64,000 nucleotides of DNA from JANNSX01 sp041397825 (GCA_041397825.1 JAWKVX010000004.1:434001-498000), one strand, 5' to 3'. Counted from the first letter of the stretch, positions 8,717-18,209 are shown. Notes: generated by a model not told the origin, from the sequence alone. Translations and numbers: made by a program.

Positions 8717-9474
8717 ACTTGTACGCGGTCAGGGCCATCTATCGCTTCGAGATGTCGCGTACGTGGCGGACGCCGCTACAGAGCATCCTGTCGCCGGTGC
8801 TGTCGACCGCCCTCTATTTCGTCGTGTTCGGCGGGGCCATCGGCTCGCGGATCGCCGAGGTCGAGGGTGTGAGCTACGGTTCGTTCATCGTGCCGGGCCT
8901 CATACTGATGACGATGCTGACGCAGAGCATCTCCAATGCCTCGTTCGCCATCTATTTCCCGCGCTTCATCGGCACGATCTACGAGCTCCTGTCGGCGCCG
9001 GTCTCCGCGCTCGAGATCGTTCTCGGTTATGTCGGGGCTGCTGCGACGAAATCGGTCATCATCGGATTGATCATCCTGGCGACGGCCGGCTTCTTCGTGC
9101 CGCTGCAAGTGCAGCACCCGGTCTGGATGATCGCGTTTCTCGTGCTGATCGCCGTGACGTTCAGCCTGTTCGGCTTCGTCATCGGCATCTGGGCCGACAA
9201 TTTTGAGAAGCTGCAGATGATCCCTTTGCTCGTCGTCGCTCCGCTGACCTTTCTGGGCGGCACATTCTATTCCATCTCCATGCTGCCGCCCGTCTGGCAG
9301 ACGATCTCGCTCTTCAATCCGCTCGTCTACCTCGTCAGCGGCTTTCGCTGGAGCTTTTACGGCATTGCCGATGTCCATGTCGGCGTCAGCGCGACGCTGG
9401 CGCTGACGTTCTTGGCCGTTTGCCTTGCCACCGTGTGGTGGATCTTCAAGACGGGCTACAGGTTGAAGAGCTGA
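8713..9474 (+). CDS. ABC-2 type transporter permease (YadH-like)
   Basis: Permease of 253 aa with about six hydrophobic segments and the ABC-2 family signature region (LVVAPLTFLGGTFYSISMLP, about residues 174-193, then FNPLVYLVSGFRWSFYG). It is translationally coupled to the upstream ATPase. It resembles E. coli YadH and drug/polysaccharide exporters of the same fold. The gene ends 81 bp before the tRNA-Ser gene, which lies on the opposite strand. Confidence 0.88.
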   Translation: MNLYAVRAIYRFEMSRTWRTPLQSILSPVLSTALYFVVFGGAIGSRIAEVEGVSYGSFIVPGLILMTMLTQSISNASFAIYFPRFIGTIYELLSAPVSALEIVLGYVGAAATKSVIIGLIILATAGFFVPLQVQHPVWMIAFLVLIAVTFSLFGFVIGIWADNFEKLQMIPLLVVAPLTFLGGTFYSISMLPPVWQTISLFNPLVYLVSGFRWSFYGIADVHVGVSATLALTFLAVCLATVWWIFKTGYRLKS

Positions 9475-9555
9475 GGCACGTTTGAGGTGCGGCCTGCACG
9501 TTGGAAACGTGGTGTCCGGGCCGCCCTGGGGCGTGCCCCGCAGTCGACGGAGGTC

Positions 9556-9645
9556 TGGCGGATGGGGAGGGATTCGAACCCCCGGTGGGCGTGAACCCAC
9601 GCCGGTTTTCAAGACCGGTGCCTTAAACCACTCGGCCACCCATCC
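9556..9645 (-). tRNA. tRNA-Ser (anticodon UGA)
   Basis: Read on the minus strand, the gene starts GGATGGGTGGCCGAGTGG and ends with the matching acceptor strand CCCATCC, discriminator G and an encoded CCA (9556-9558). The anticodon arm is CCGGT-CTTGAAA-ACCGG, giving anticodon UGA for Ser. A long variable arm (GTGGGT...ACCCAC) and a T arm with GGTTCGAATCC follow, as expected for a class II serine tRNA of about 90 nt. Confidence 0.96.
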
Positions 9646-9903
9646 GGACCCACATTGGGCCGCGACGGCTGTTTAGGACATGGGGCGGGCGCTGAAAAGG
9701 GCGGCTGCAGCCACTTGCAGGGCCGTTGAGGTACCTCGGGCGCAGTCTCGCTGTGGCCTCCCGGCCACGCAAGAGATCAATCGACCTAGAGAAACGATTT
9801 GGCGGCTTTTATCCGGTATCCATGCCTTCATGCGACCATGACTTTTCGCTAACCACACGCGGCACGCACCCAGGCCGGGCAAGAGCCGGGGCGGGCGGGG
9901 TCG

Positions 9904-10818
9904 ATGGGCAGGGTGAGAGGGGTCATGAGGGACGTTGGTCGTCCAGGTCTTGCAGGCGCGGGACTGGGACTCGCAGCATGTTTTCGCTGGTTGATGATCG
10001 GTGCCGCGGCTGCGGGTCTTGCGGCATGCGCCGCCCAATCGCCAAAGACCATTTCGTCGGCCAGCCTGTCGCTCGCGGCCGTCGAGCCGGCAGAGACACC
10101 ACCGGCGGTCATGGAGACGGCTCCGACACAGCCGGTTGCCGAACTGCCCTCTCCGGTCGTCAGGATCCCTGTCGTCAGCGCCCTCGGTGATCTGGTGCTC
10201 GAGAGGAAAAAGGCCGTTCAGAAGGTCGGCAAGCCCTACAAGGTCGCCGGTCTCTGGTATGTTCCGAAGCACCAGCCCGACTATGACGAGACCGGTATCG
10301 CCTCCTGGTACGGACCGAAATTCCATGGCAAGTCGACGGCCAACGGTGAGATCTACAACCAGGCCCGCTTGACGGCCGCGCATCCGACCTTGCCACTGCC
10401 GTCCTATGTCGAGGTGACGAATCTCGCCAACGGCCACACGATCATGGTCCGGGTCAACGACCGCGGCCCCTACAAGCGCGGTCGCATCCTCGATCTCTCC
10501 GCGCGCGCGGCCAAGTTACTCGGCTACCAGAGCAACGGCACGGCGAATGTTCGGGTCCGCTATGTCGGTCAGGCTCCGCTCGCCGGCGACGATCGCTACG
10601 AGGAGCAATTCCTGACCAAGCAGGCCTGGTACAAGGGCGGTGCAACGACCAAGCCCTCGGAGTTCGCCGAGGTGGATTTCACGGCGTCGATCGATCTCGG
10701 CGATCCGCCTGCGGTGGCGGTACCCGCGGCCGCGCCAGCCATTCCGAGCGTCCCGCTCGTAACTCCGGCTCCGAAAACGGCTGCGACCGGATTGAAGCGA
10801 GTCGCCAGCAGCAAGTAG
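9904..10818 (+). CDS. rlpA: RlpA-like septal/peptidoglycan lytic lipoprotein
   Basis: Outer-membrane-type lipoprotein of 304 aa with a double-psi beta-barrel RlpA domain. The N-terminus has a hydrophobic stretch ending in the lipobox LAAC (Cys42). The domain core is GIASWYGPKFHGKSTANGE (about residues 125-143) followed by VRVNDRGPY and ILDLSARAAKLLG, the standard RlpA signature. RlpA proteins cleave or bind denuded glycan strands at septa. A C-terminal SPOR domain, common in the family, is not visible: the tail is Ala/Pro-rich. An internal ATG at 9925 after GAGAGGGG is an alternative start. It lies upstream of a D,D-carboxypeptidase gene, consistent with a wall-remodelling pair. Confidence 0.88.
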   Translation: MGRVRGVMRDVGRPGLAGAGLGLAACFRWLMIGAAAAGLAACAAQSPKTISSASLSLAAVEPAETPPAVMETAPTQPVAELPSPVVRIPVVSALGDLVLERKKAVQKVGKPYKVAGLWYVPKHQPDYDETGIASWYGPKFHGKSTANGEIYNQARLTAAHPTLPLPSYVEVTNLANGHTIMVRVNDRGPYKRGRILDLSARAAKLLGYQSNGTANVRVRYVGQAPLAGDDRYEEQFLTKQAWYKGGATTKPSEFAEVDFTASIDLGDPPAVAVPAAAPAIPSVPLVTPAPKTAATGLKRVASSK

Positions 10819-10909
10819 CGGCCGTGCCGCTCCTGGTCATGCGCAGATATTGATTTTGCTCTCGTCCGGACAGAGGCTACGATGCCGGCCTATGGGACGG
10901 GAATCACGC

Positions 10910-12097
10910 ATGCGCTTTCAACGCCTGGGACGGCTTGCATACGTTTTGGTCGCGGCGGTTCTGACGACGCTGGCTATGGGCGGTGGCAGTGCCAGAGCCG
11001 CCTTCGAGACCTCGGCGCCCTATGCGATCCTGATGGATGCCGAGAGTGGCGCGGTGCTGTTCGAGAAGGACGCCGACAAGCTCGTGCCACCGGCCTCCAT
11101 GAGCAAGCTCATGACATTGGCCGTTGCGTTCCATGCGCTGAAGACCGGCACCTTGACGATGGACGACAAGTTCACCGTCTCCGAGCATGCATGGCGCACA
11201 GGCGGCGGCCCCTCCGGCACCTCGGCTATGTTCGTCTATCTGAAATCCGCAGTGGCGGTCAGCGATCTCCTGCAAGGCATCATCGTCCAGTCGGGCAACG
11301 ATGCCTGCATCACCCTTGCCGAAGGCATGGCCGGCAGCGAGGAGGCTTTCGCCGAGCTGATGACGACGGAGGCGCGGCGTCTCGGCCTGCCGACCTCAAC
11401 CTTCGGCAACGCGACGGGACTGCCGCATCCCAAGCAGCTGATGTCGGTTCGCGAGCTCGGCCTGCTGGCACGGCACCTGATCCTCGACTATCCCGAATTC
11501 TACAAGATGTTCTCGCAGAAGTCGTTCGAGTACAACAACGGCCGCAAGACCTTCAATTTCATCAATCGCAACCCGTTGCTCGGCATGGGCATCGGCGCCG
11601 ATGGGCTGAAGACCGGCTACATCGAGGACGCCGGCTATGGCCTAGTCGGCTCGGCCGTCCAGGAGGGGCGGCGCCTGATCGTCGTCATCAACGGCACGAC
11701 ATCGAACAACGAGCGCGGTGCCGAGGCCCGCAAGCTCCTCGACTGGGGGTTCAGCAACTTCAAGGAGGTACCGATCTTCGACGCCGGCGAGATCGTCGGC
11801 GAGGCCCGGGTCTGGGGAGGCTCGTCCTACTACGTCAAGCTGGTCGGCAACGGTCCGATCAACATCCTCGTGCCGCGCGTCGCCGCCAAGAACCGGCTGA
11901 AGGCCGAGATCATCTACAACGGTCCGCTGAAGCCGCCCATCCACAAGGGCGACGAGGTGGCGCGCATCCGTGTCGAGCATGTCGAGGCCGGCGTCAACGA
12001 GGTGCCGCTCTATGCTGCCGAGGACGTGGAGGAGGGGGGTATCGTCGCCAAAGGCCTCGATGCGATTATCCTGAAGGCGTTCAGTTGGCTGCTCTAA
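10910..12097 (+). CDS. dacA: D-alanyl-D-alanine carboxypeptidase (PBP5/6 type)
   Basis: Low-molecular-weight penicillin-binding protein, 395 aa from the chosen start. A signal peptide runs to about residue 30 (cleavage after ARA). The three serine-peptidase motifs are all present: SMSK (Ser63-Lys66), SGN (128-130) and KTG (234-236), followed by the C-terminal beta-rich PBP5 domain and a hydrophobic tail typical of membrane anchoring. It trims the terminal D-Ala from peptidoglycan stem peptides in the periplasm. The frame is open further upstream; GGGACGGGAA before the ATG at 10910 and the signal peptide favour this start, with 10892 as an alternative. Confidence 0.92.
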   Translation: MRFQRLGRLAYVLVAAVLTTLAMGGGSARAAFETSAPYAILMDAESGAVLFEKDADKLVPPASMSKLMTLAVAFHALKTGTLTMDDKFTVSEHAWRTGGGPSGTSAMFVYLKSAVAVSDLLQGIIVQSGNDACITLAEGMAGSEEAFAELMTTEARRLGLPTSTFGNATGLPHPKQLMSVRELGLLARHLILDYPEFYKMFSQKSFEYNNGRKTFNFINRNPLLGMGIGADGLKTGYIEDAGYGLVGSAVQEGRRLIVVINGTTSNNERGAEARKLLDWGFSNFKEVPIFDAGEIVGEARVWGGSSYYVKLVGNGPINILVPRVAAKNRLKAEIIYNGPLKPPIHKGDEVARIRVEHVEAGVNEVPLYAAEDVEEGGIVAKGLDAIILKAFSWLL

Positions 12098-12119
12098 GCG
12101 GTCCGGCTATGGTTCGACC

Positions 12120-12737
12120 ATGGCAAACGGGAAATTCATCACCCTCGAGGGCGGCGAAGGCGCGGGGAAATCGACGCAGGCGCGGCGCCTCGCTCAACGG
12201 CTGATGGACGAGGATATCGCGGCGCTCGTCACCCGGGAGCCCGGCGGCTCGCCGCTCGGCGAGCGTATCCGTGGCCTGATCCTCGAAGCCCCGGAGATGC
12301 GGCCGGAGACCGAGCTGTTCCTGTTCGCCGCGCAGCGCGCCGAGCATCTGGCGGCGACCATCGTGCCGGCCCTCGCGCGCGGCAGCTGGGTGATCTCCGA
12401 TCGCTTCGTCGATTCGACCCGGGTTTATCAGGGCGACCTCGGCCAGCTCGACGCCGCACGTATCGCCGAGGTCGAGAGGCTCTCGGTGGCGCGCCTGCCC
12501 GATCTGACGCTCATTCTCGATCTGCCCATCGCCGTCGGTCACGCCCGGGCCACCCTGCGCGGCGCGCAGAACCGCTACGACGCTCAATCCGAGGCGAGGC
12601 ACGAGATCGTCCGCCAGGGCTTCCTTCGCATCGCCCGGGCCGAGCCGGACCGCTGCGCCGTCGTCGATGCCTCGAATGACGCTGACACCGTCGCCGAGGC
12701 GATCTGGGCCATCGTCCGGGAGCGGCTCGGCCCATGA
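12120..12737 (+). CDS. tmk: Thymidylate kinase
   Basis: dTMP kinase, 205 aa, the usual length. The P-loop EGGEGAGKST is at residues 10-19, followed by the REPGGSPLGE substrate-binding motif and SDRFVDST. It phosphorylates dTMP to dTDP. Its stop overlaps the holB start by 4 bp, as in many alphaproteobacteria where tmk and holB are coupled. Confidence 0.95.
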   Translation: MANGKFITLEGGEGAGKSTQARRLAQRLMDEDIAALVTREPGGSPLGERIRGLILEAPEMRPETELFLFAAQRAEHLAATIVPALARGSWVISDRFVDSTRVYQGDLGQLDAARIAEVERLSVARLPDLTLILDLPIAVGHARATLRGAQNRYDAQSEARHEIVRQGFLRIARAEPDRCAVVDASNDADTVAEAIWAIVRERLGP

Positions 12738-13852
12738 CGAAGCGGCCCCGCGAGGCGACGCCTGCGCCCGAGGAGGCTCTTCCGGAGGCCGATCGCCTGG
12801 AGGGTTTCCCGCACCCGCGCGAGACGCTTGATCTCGTCGGTCAGGCCCGCGCCGAGCAGGTGCTGCTCGAGGCCTACCGGTCCGGTCATCTGCATCACGC
12901 CTGGCTGTTGACGGGGCCGGAGGGCGTGGGCAAGGCGACGCTCGCCTACCGCTTCACGCGCTTCCTCCTCGCTGGCGGACCAGAGGATGCCTTGCTGCCG
13001 CAGCATGATCTCGCTGTGCCGCCATCGCTCCCCGCGGTCCGGCAGGTGGCGGCCCTCTCGCATCCGGGCCTCCTGGTCATCCGCCGCCCTTACGACCTCA
13101 AAAAGAAGCGCATCCCCGCCTCGATCCCCGTCGACGAGGTGCGGCGCCTGAAGGAGTTCCTGGCTCTGACGGCGGATGACGGGGCCTGGCGGGTCGTCAT
13201 CGTCGATCGGGCCGACGAGATGAACGCGAGCGCCGCCAACGCGCTCCTCAAGTCGCTCGAGGAGCCGCCGGCACGAACCGTCTTCCTGCTGGTAACCGCG
13301 GAGCCGGGCCGGCTTCTGACGACCATCCGCTCCCGAACCCGCCGGCTCGACCTGTCGTCTCTCGCCGAGGATGATCTTGCGCGCGTCCTGACCGGTCTTC
13401 TGGCCGGAGCCGGGGAGGCGCCGCCCACACCGGAGGAGGCGGAGCTCCTGGCCACGCTCTCCGGCGGCAGCGTCCGGCGGGCGCTGGTTCTCAGATCCGG
13501 TGACGGGCTCGCACTCTACGAGCGCCTGATCAAGGTCCTGGGCGCCAGCAAGCCAGGCCCGGATATCCTGAAGCTCGCGGACAGGGTGGACGACTTCGCC
13601 GTCATCGTCGACCTCGTGCAGGGGCTGATGAATCGCCTGGCCCGGCAGGCGGCACTCGGCGCGGGGGCGCTCCCAGCAGAGCGCCGTCTCGCGGCCCGTC
13701 TCGCCGCCCCCGATGCGCTTGCCTCGTGGGCTCAGCTGTGGGAAACAGTCGGCCGCGCCAGGAGCGATGCTCTGACGCTCAATCTCGACCGCCGGGCGCT
13801 CCTCGTGGACCTCCTGACGCGGCTGACGGAGCTGGGCCGCGACGCGGCCTGA
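12734..13852 (+). CDS. holB: DNA polymerase III subunit delta'
   Basis: Clamp-loader subunit, 372 aa. The AAA+ fold is clear: LVGQ...HAWLLTGPEGVGKATLA with the Walker A at residues 61-69, the SVDEVR-type region (IPVDEVRRLKEFL) and NALLKSLEEPPARTVFLLVT sensor region. It works with tau/gamma and delta to load the sliding clamp. It is coupled to tmk by a 4-bp overlap and followed 32 bp later by metG. Confidence 0.93.
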   Translation: MTKRPREATPAPEEALPEADRLEGFPHPRETLDLVGQARAEQVLLEAYRSGHLHHAWLLTGPEGVGKATLAYRFTRFLLAGGPEDALLPQHDLAVPPSLPAVRQVAALSHPGLLVIRRPYDLKKKRIPASIPVDEVRRLKEFLALTADDGAWRVVIVDRADEMNASAANALLKSLEEPPARTVFLLVTAEPGRLLTTIRSRTRRLDLSSLAEDDLARVLTGLLAGAGEAPPTPEEAELLATLSGGSVRRALVLRSGDGLALYERLIKVLGASKPGPDILKLADRVDDFAVIVDLVQGLMNRLARQAALGAGALPAERRLAARLAAPDALASWAQLWETVGRARSDALTLNLDRRALLVDLLTRLTELGRDAA

Positions 13853-13884
13853 CACCGTCAAGGACCGGCTCCGATGAGGCACGC

Positions 13885-15444
13885 ATGGCCGCCCGCGGCA
13901 AATACTATGTGACGACGGCGATACCTTATGTGAACGGCGCGCCGCATATCGGTCACGCCTACGAGGCGATCGCGACCGACTGCATCGCCCGCTTCAAGCG
14001 GCTCGACGGCTACGACGTGCTGTACATGGCCGGCTCCGACGAGCACGGCCTGAAGATGCTGCAGACGGCGGCCAAGGAAGGCCTCGACATCCGCACCTTC
14101 GCGACGCGGAATACCGAGCGCTTCAAGGCGATGCTGGCCGTGCTCGATTGCTCCAACGACGACTATGTCTGCACCACCGAGGAGCGTCATTTCCGCTCGG
14201 TGCAGGAGCTCTGGCGGCGGATGGCGGCCAAGGGCGACATCTATCTCGGCACCTATTCAGGCTGGTATTCGGTCAGGGACGAGGCCTTCTACGACGAAAG
14301 CGAGACCAAGCTGCGCGACGACGGCGTGCGGGTCGGCCCGCAGGGTACGCCAGTCGAGTGGACCGAGGACAAGACCTACTTCTTCCGCCTTTCGGCCTTC
14401 CAGGACCGCCTGCTCGCCCACTACGAGGCCAATCCCGACTTTATCCTGCCGCCCGAGCGGCGGAACGAGGTCGTGAGCTTCGTCAGAGGCGGGCTCCAGG
14501 ATCTTTCCGTTTCGCGGACCACCTTCGAATGGGGCGTGCCGGTCCCCGATGCGCCGGGCCATGTCATGTATGTCTGGGTCGATGCGCTGACGAACTACAT
14601 CACCGGCGCCGGCTTCCCGGACGAGGCGAGCGAGCGGTTCAAGGCCTACTGGCCGGCCGATCTGCACATGATCGGCAAAGACATCACGCGCTTCCACGCC
14701 ATCTACTGGCCGGCCTTCCTGATGTCGGCCGGCGTCGAGCTGCCGAAGCGCGTCTATGGTCATGGCTTCATCTACAACCAGGGTGAGAAGATGTCGAAGT
14801 CGGTCGGCAACGTGCTCGACCCCTTCGCCCTGGTGCAGCACTACGGCGTCGATCAGGTGCGCTACTTCTTCCTGCGCGAGGTGCCCTTCGGTCAGGATGG
14901 CAGCTACAGCCACGAGGCGATCGTCAACCGGACGAATGCCGATCTCGCAAACGACCTGGGCAATCTTGCCCAGCGCTCGCTATCGATGATCTCGAAGAAC
15001 TGCAACGATCTCATCCCGGAAGCAGGCGCGCTGGCGGACGCGGATAAGGCCATGCTGGCTGGTGCCGACGGCATGCTCGCCAAGGCACGGCAGGCGATGG
15101 ACCGCCAGCAGATCAACAAGTATCTCGAGGCGGTCTGGGATGTCGTCGCCGACGCCAACCGGTATTTTGCAGGCGAGGCGCCGTGGGCCCTCAAGAAGAC
15201 AGATCCTCGGCGCATGGGCACCGTCCTCTATGTCACGGCCGAGGTCGTGCGGCAGGCCGGTATCCTCGCCCAGGCCGTGATGCCCAGCTCCTGCGCACGG
15301 CTGCTCGACCAGCTGGCGCTCTCGGCAGGCGAGCGAACGTTCGAGACGCTGGGTGCGGGCGGCCGTCTCAAGGCAGGTGCACGGCTCGGGACGCTCGCCC
15401 CCGTCTTTCCGCGATACGTGGAGCCCGAGAGCAAGAGCGGCTGA
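13885..15444 (+). CDS. metG: Methionine--tRNA ligase
   Basis: Class I aminoacyl-tRNA synthetase, 519 aa. HIGH is at residues 21-24 and KMSKS at 302-306. The connective peptide lacks the cysteine zinc knuckle (the place reads YSGWYSVRDEAFY), as in the short alphaproteobacterial form, and there is no C-terminal tRNA-binding extension. The frame is open upstream over holB, but GATGAGG before the ATG at 13885 and the conserved start MAARGKYYVTTAIPY set the start. The stop shares one base with the tatD start (TGATG). Confidence 0.95.
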   Translation: MAARGKYYVTTAIPYVNGAPHIGHAYEAIATDCIARFKRLDGYDVLYMAGSDEHGLKMLQTAAKEGLDIRTFATRNTERFKAMLAVLDCSNDDYVCTTEERHFRSVQELWRRMAAKGDIYLGTYSGWYSVRDEAFYDESETKLRDDGVRVGPQGTPVEWTEDKTYFFRLSAFQDRLLAHYEANPDFILPPERRNEVVSFVRGGLQDLSVSRTTFEWGVPVPDAPGHVMYVWVDALTNYITGAGFPDEASERFKAYWPADLHMIGKDITRFHAIYWPAFLMSAGVELPKRVYGHGFIYNQGEKMSKSVGNVLDPFALVQHYGVDQVRYFFLREVPFGQDGSYSHEAIVNRTNADLANDLGNLAQRSLSMISKNCNDLIPEAGALADADKAMLAGADGMLAKARQAMDRQQINKYLEAVWDVVADANRYFAGEAPWALKKTDPRRMGTVLYVTAEVVRQAGILAQAVMPSSCARLLDQLALSAGERTFETLGAGGRLKAGARLGTLAPVFPRYVEPESKSG

Positions 15445-16247
15445 TGCTCGTCGATCATCACTGCCATCTGGATTTCCCGGAGCTGCTGGCCGACCTCGAC
15501 GGGGTGATCGCGCGGGCGGCGGCGGCCGAGGTCGGCACCCTGGTGACGATCTCCACCCGCATTCGCCGTTTCGAGCGCATTCGCGCGCTGATCGAGCATT
15601 CACCCGCGGTCTATGGCTCGGTCGGCACGCATCCGCACTACGCCCATGAGGAACTCGACATCAGCGTCGAGGAGATCGTGGACATCGCCGAACGGCATCC
15701 GCGCGTGATCGCTATCGGCGAGGCCGGCCTCGACCACTATTACACGGACAAGGCACCGCGCGAGGCGCAGGCGCTCGGCTTCCGCACGCACATCGAGGCG
15801 GCGCGGAGAGCCGGCCTCCCGCTCGTCATCCATTCGCGCGATGCCGATGCCGACACGGCGCGCATTCTCGAAGAGGAGATGGCGAAAGGCGCGTTTCGTT
15901 TCGTCCTGCACTGCTTCACGGGCGGGATTGATCTCGCTCGCCGGGCGGTGGCGCTGGGCGGTTACGTGTCGTTCTCCGGCGTGCTGACGTTCAAGAAGTC
16001 GGAAGCCTTGCGTGAGGTCGCCAGGGCCATGCCGCTCGATCGTCTGCTGGTCGAGACGGACAGCCCATACCTCGCGCCGGAGCCCTATCGCGGCAAGCGC
16101 AACGAGCCGGCGCATGTCGTGCATACAGCCCGAGTGCTGGCCGCGACCAAGGGCGTGAGCGATCAGGCACTGGCGGCGGCCACGACGGAGAATTTCCTCC
16201 GGCTCTACGCCAAGGCGGCACCGCTCGAGAAGGCGCGCGCGGGATGA
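15444..16247 (+). CDS. tatD: TatD family metal-dependent hydrolase
   Basis: TIM-barrel metal hydrolase of 267 aa. Metal ligands characteristic of TatD/YcfH are present: HCHLD near the start, EAGLDHYY, HSRDAD, HCFTG and ETDSPYLAPEPYRGK. Family members are 3'-5' DNases or D-aminoacyl-tRNA deacylases. The ATG overlaps the metG stop by one base; the frame's longer upstream extension is a shadow of metG. The stop overlaps the next gene by 4 bp. Confidence 0.92.
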   Translation: MLVDHHCHLDFPELLADLDGVIARAAAAEVGTLVTISTRIRRFERIRALIEHSPAVYGSVGTHPHYAHEELDISVEEIVDIAERHPRVIAIGEAGLDHYYTDKAPREAQALGFRTHIEAARRAGLPLVIHSRDADADTARILEEEMAKGAFRFVLHCFTGGIDLARRAVALGGYVSFSGVLTFKKSEALREVARAMPLDRLLVETDSPYLAPEPYRGKRNEPAHVVHTARVLAATKGVSDQALAAATTENFLRLYAKAAPLEKARAG

Positions 16248-17044
16248 CCCTCCGCTTCGTCATCCTCGGCTGTGGCTCCTCGTTCGGCGTGCCCCGGATC
16301 GGCAATGTCTGGGGCGCCTGCGATCCGGCCGAGCCGAGGAACCGACGGCGCCGGGCCGCCCTCCTGGTCGAAAAGCATGGCCCCAAGGGGATCACGCGCA
16401 TCCTGATTGACACGCCGCCCGATCTCCGCGAGCAGCTCCTGGCGGCCAACGTCTCCGAGCTCGATGCCGTGCTCTACACGCATGACCATGCCGACCATAC
16501 ACACGGCATTGACGAGTTGCGCTCGATCGTGCTCGCCGCCGGCCGCCGGCTCCCGACCTACATGGACGCGCCGACGGCCCAGAGTCTCGAAACACGGTTC
16601 TCGTATTGTTTTGCCTCGCCCGATGGATCGGCCTATCCGCCGATCCTCAATCGCATCCTGATGATTGCCGGCGAACCCTTCTCGGTCTCCGGTGCCGGCG
16701 GCTCGATCGAGGTGCTGCCGCTGCAGCAGCGGCATGGCGACATCGGCTCGCTGGGCTTCCGGATCGGTGGTCTCGCCTACTCACCCGACGTGAGCGGTAT
16801 CCCCGAGGCATCGGTGCCGCATTTGAGGGGCCTCGATGTCTGGATTGTCGATGCGCTCAAGCCGACGCCGCATCCGAGCCATTTCAGCGTCGATCAGGCC
16901 CTGCAATGGATCGGGCATCTCGCGCCGAAGCGCGCGATCCTGACCCACCTCCACACCGACCTCGATTACGCCAAGCTCAAGGCCACGCTCGCCCCGCACG
17001 TCGAGCCGGCCTACGACGGGATGGAGCTGCTGCTCGAAACATAG
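16244..17044 (+). CDS. MBL fold metallo-hydrolase (PhnP-like)
   Basis: Metallo-beta-lactamase-fold protein of 266 aa with HDHADH as metal-binding motif (about residues 80-85) and later His ligands (HPSHFS, LTHLHTDLDY). The opening FVILGCGSSFGVPRIG resembles PhnP-like phosphodiesterases. It is coupled to tatD by ATGA; the metG-tatD-MBL order is common in alphaproteobacteria. Substrate is not known, although cyclic or phosphodiester substrates are typical of the group. Confidence 0.88.
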   Translation: MTLRFVILGCGSSFGVPRIGNVWGACDPAEPRNRRRRAALLVEKHGPKGITRILIDTPPDLREQLLAANVSELDAVLYTHDHADHTHGIDELRSIVLAAGRRLPTYMDAPTAQSLETRFSYCFASPDGSAYPPILNRILMIAGEPFSVSGAGGSIEVLPLQQRHGDIGSLGFRIGGLAYSPDVSGIPEASVPHLRGLDVWIVDALKPTPHPSHFSVDQALQWIGHLAPKRAILTHLHTDLDYAKLKATLAPHVEPAYDGMELLLET

Positions 17045-17052
17045 CCGGGCCG

Positions 17053-17466
17053 TCATGCCGGCGTGTCGTAGCCTCGGAACCGCGCTGCGCCGTCGGTGTC
17101 GATCTCGTAGTAGTCCGCCTTGTCCTCGACGAAGATGTGTTTCTCGATCCTGAGGCCGGTCGGCTGGTCGAGGGAGCCGAGATTGATGCCGACCGTGGTT
17201 CCTCCGTCGTCCCAGAGCATGACCGAGCCGCAGGTGCTGCAGAAGCCGCGCCGCGCCGACGGCGAGGATTGATACCAGGCGAGGGTCGCGTCGGAGAGGA
17301 ATTTGAGATCGGCGCGCTCGGCGCTCGCCCCGACGACGAAATGACCACTCTGCCGCCGGCATTGTCCGCAATGGCAGGCGTGTGTATTCGCAAGGGGTCC
17401 GCGCACCTCGAAGCGAACTGCGCCGCACAGGCAATGGCCTGTGTAGGGGGGACGCGTCTCAGTCAT
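17053..17466 (-). CDS. GFA family (glutathione-dependent formaldehyde-activating-like) protein
   Basis: Small zinc protein of 137 aa. The cysteine pattern of the GFA/CENP-V fold is complete: Cys12 and Cys14, Cys31, Cys33 and Cys36, Cys76 and Cys79. Despite the family name most members have no proven formaldehyde activity. The ATG at 17466 overlaps the stop of the upstream SDR by 4 bp, so the two are coupled. The stop lies 8 bp from the convergent MBL gene. Confidence 0.87.
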   Translation of the reverse strand: MTETRPPYTGHCLCGAVRFEVRGPLANTHACHCGQCRRQSGHFVVGASAERADLKFLSDATLAWYQSSPSARRGFCSTCGSVMLWDDGGTTVGINLGSLDQPTGLRIEKHIFVEDKADYYEIDTDGAARFRGYDTPA

Positions 17467-18209
17467 GGAATCTCCTTCAGCACCGCAAATGCCGGATGCG
17501 TCGCCGCCTCGATCAGGCTGCCGTTGGCGATGAACCCGGGTGAAAGCATGTCGATCACGACCGGACCGAGCCGTGACGGGTCGGACTGCGTCTCCGGCCG
17601 CTCGCCGGGAAACGCCTGTTGCCGCAAACGCGTCCTTGTCACCCCCGGATCCAACAGGTTGACGCGCAGAGGCGTATGCGCGACCTCTGCGGCATAGCAC
17701 CTGACCAACGCCTCGAGCCCTGCCTTCGAGGCGGCATAGGGACCCCAATAGGCCTCCGGTGCACGGGCGGCGGCGCAGGTCAGAAAAACAGCGCGGCCGG
17801 CCGGCGACAGGCGAAGCAGGGGATCGAGCGTCCGGATCAGTCGCCAGTTGGCCGCAAGGTTCACCTCGATCAGCCGCGACCAATCCTCGGTCTTGACGTG
17901 GGCGACCGGCGAGAGCGGCCCGAGCATGCCGGCGGCGGCCACCAGCATGTCGAGTTTCTGGAACCGTGGAAAGAGGGAGGGGCCGAGCTGATCGAGCTTG
18001 TCGCCGTGCACCAGATTGAGCGGCACGAGCGTCGCGGCACTCCCCAGCGTCTTGATCTCGTCGTCGAGCTCCTCGAGGGCGCCCTTTGTCCGCGCCACCG
18101 CCACGACATGCGCGCCCGCCCCGGCAAGGGCGAGCGCCAGGGCCCGGCCGATGCCGCGCGAGGCGCCGGTCACGAGCGCCGTCAGGCCGGCAAAGGGACG
18201 ATCGGTCAT
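17463..18209 (-). CDS. SDR family oxidoreductase (YciK-like)
   Basis: Short-chain dehydrogenase, 248 aa, with VTGASRGIG at residues 13-21 and Tyr158/Lys162 in GPYAASK. The residue 13 places before the Tyr, where SDRs and YciK homologues have the catalytic Ser, is Cys145 (LTCAAAR); the codon is TGC on the minus strand. In many alphaproteobacteria an SDR of this type sits next to purF; here a transaminase and a periplasmic protein lie between. Catalytic activity is uncertain because of the Cys. Confidence 0.86.
   Translation of the reverse strand: MTDRPFAGLTALVTGASRGIGRALALALAGAGAHVVAVARTKGALEELDDEIKTLGSAATLVPLNLVHGDKLDQLGPSLFPRFQKLDMLVAAAGMLGPLSPVAHVKTEDWSRLIEVNLAANWRLIRTLDPLLRLSPAGRAVFLTCAAARAPEAYWGPYAASKAGLEALVRCYAAEVAHTPLRVNLLDPGVTRTRLRQQAFPGERPETQSDPSRLGPVVIDMLSPGFIANGSLIEAATHPAFAVLKEIP

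Noticed and set aside
8776..9639. 287-codon minus-strand ORF starting with MAEWFKAPVLKTG
   Set aside because: The start is the tRNA-Ser gene read as protein, a well-known false ORF, and the rest is antisense to the ABC-2 permease.
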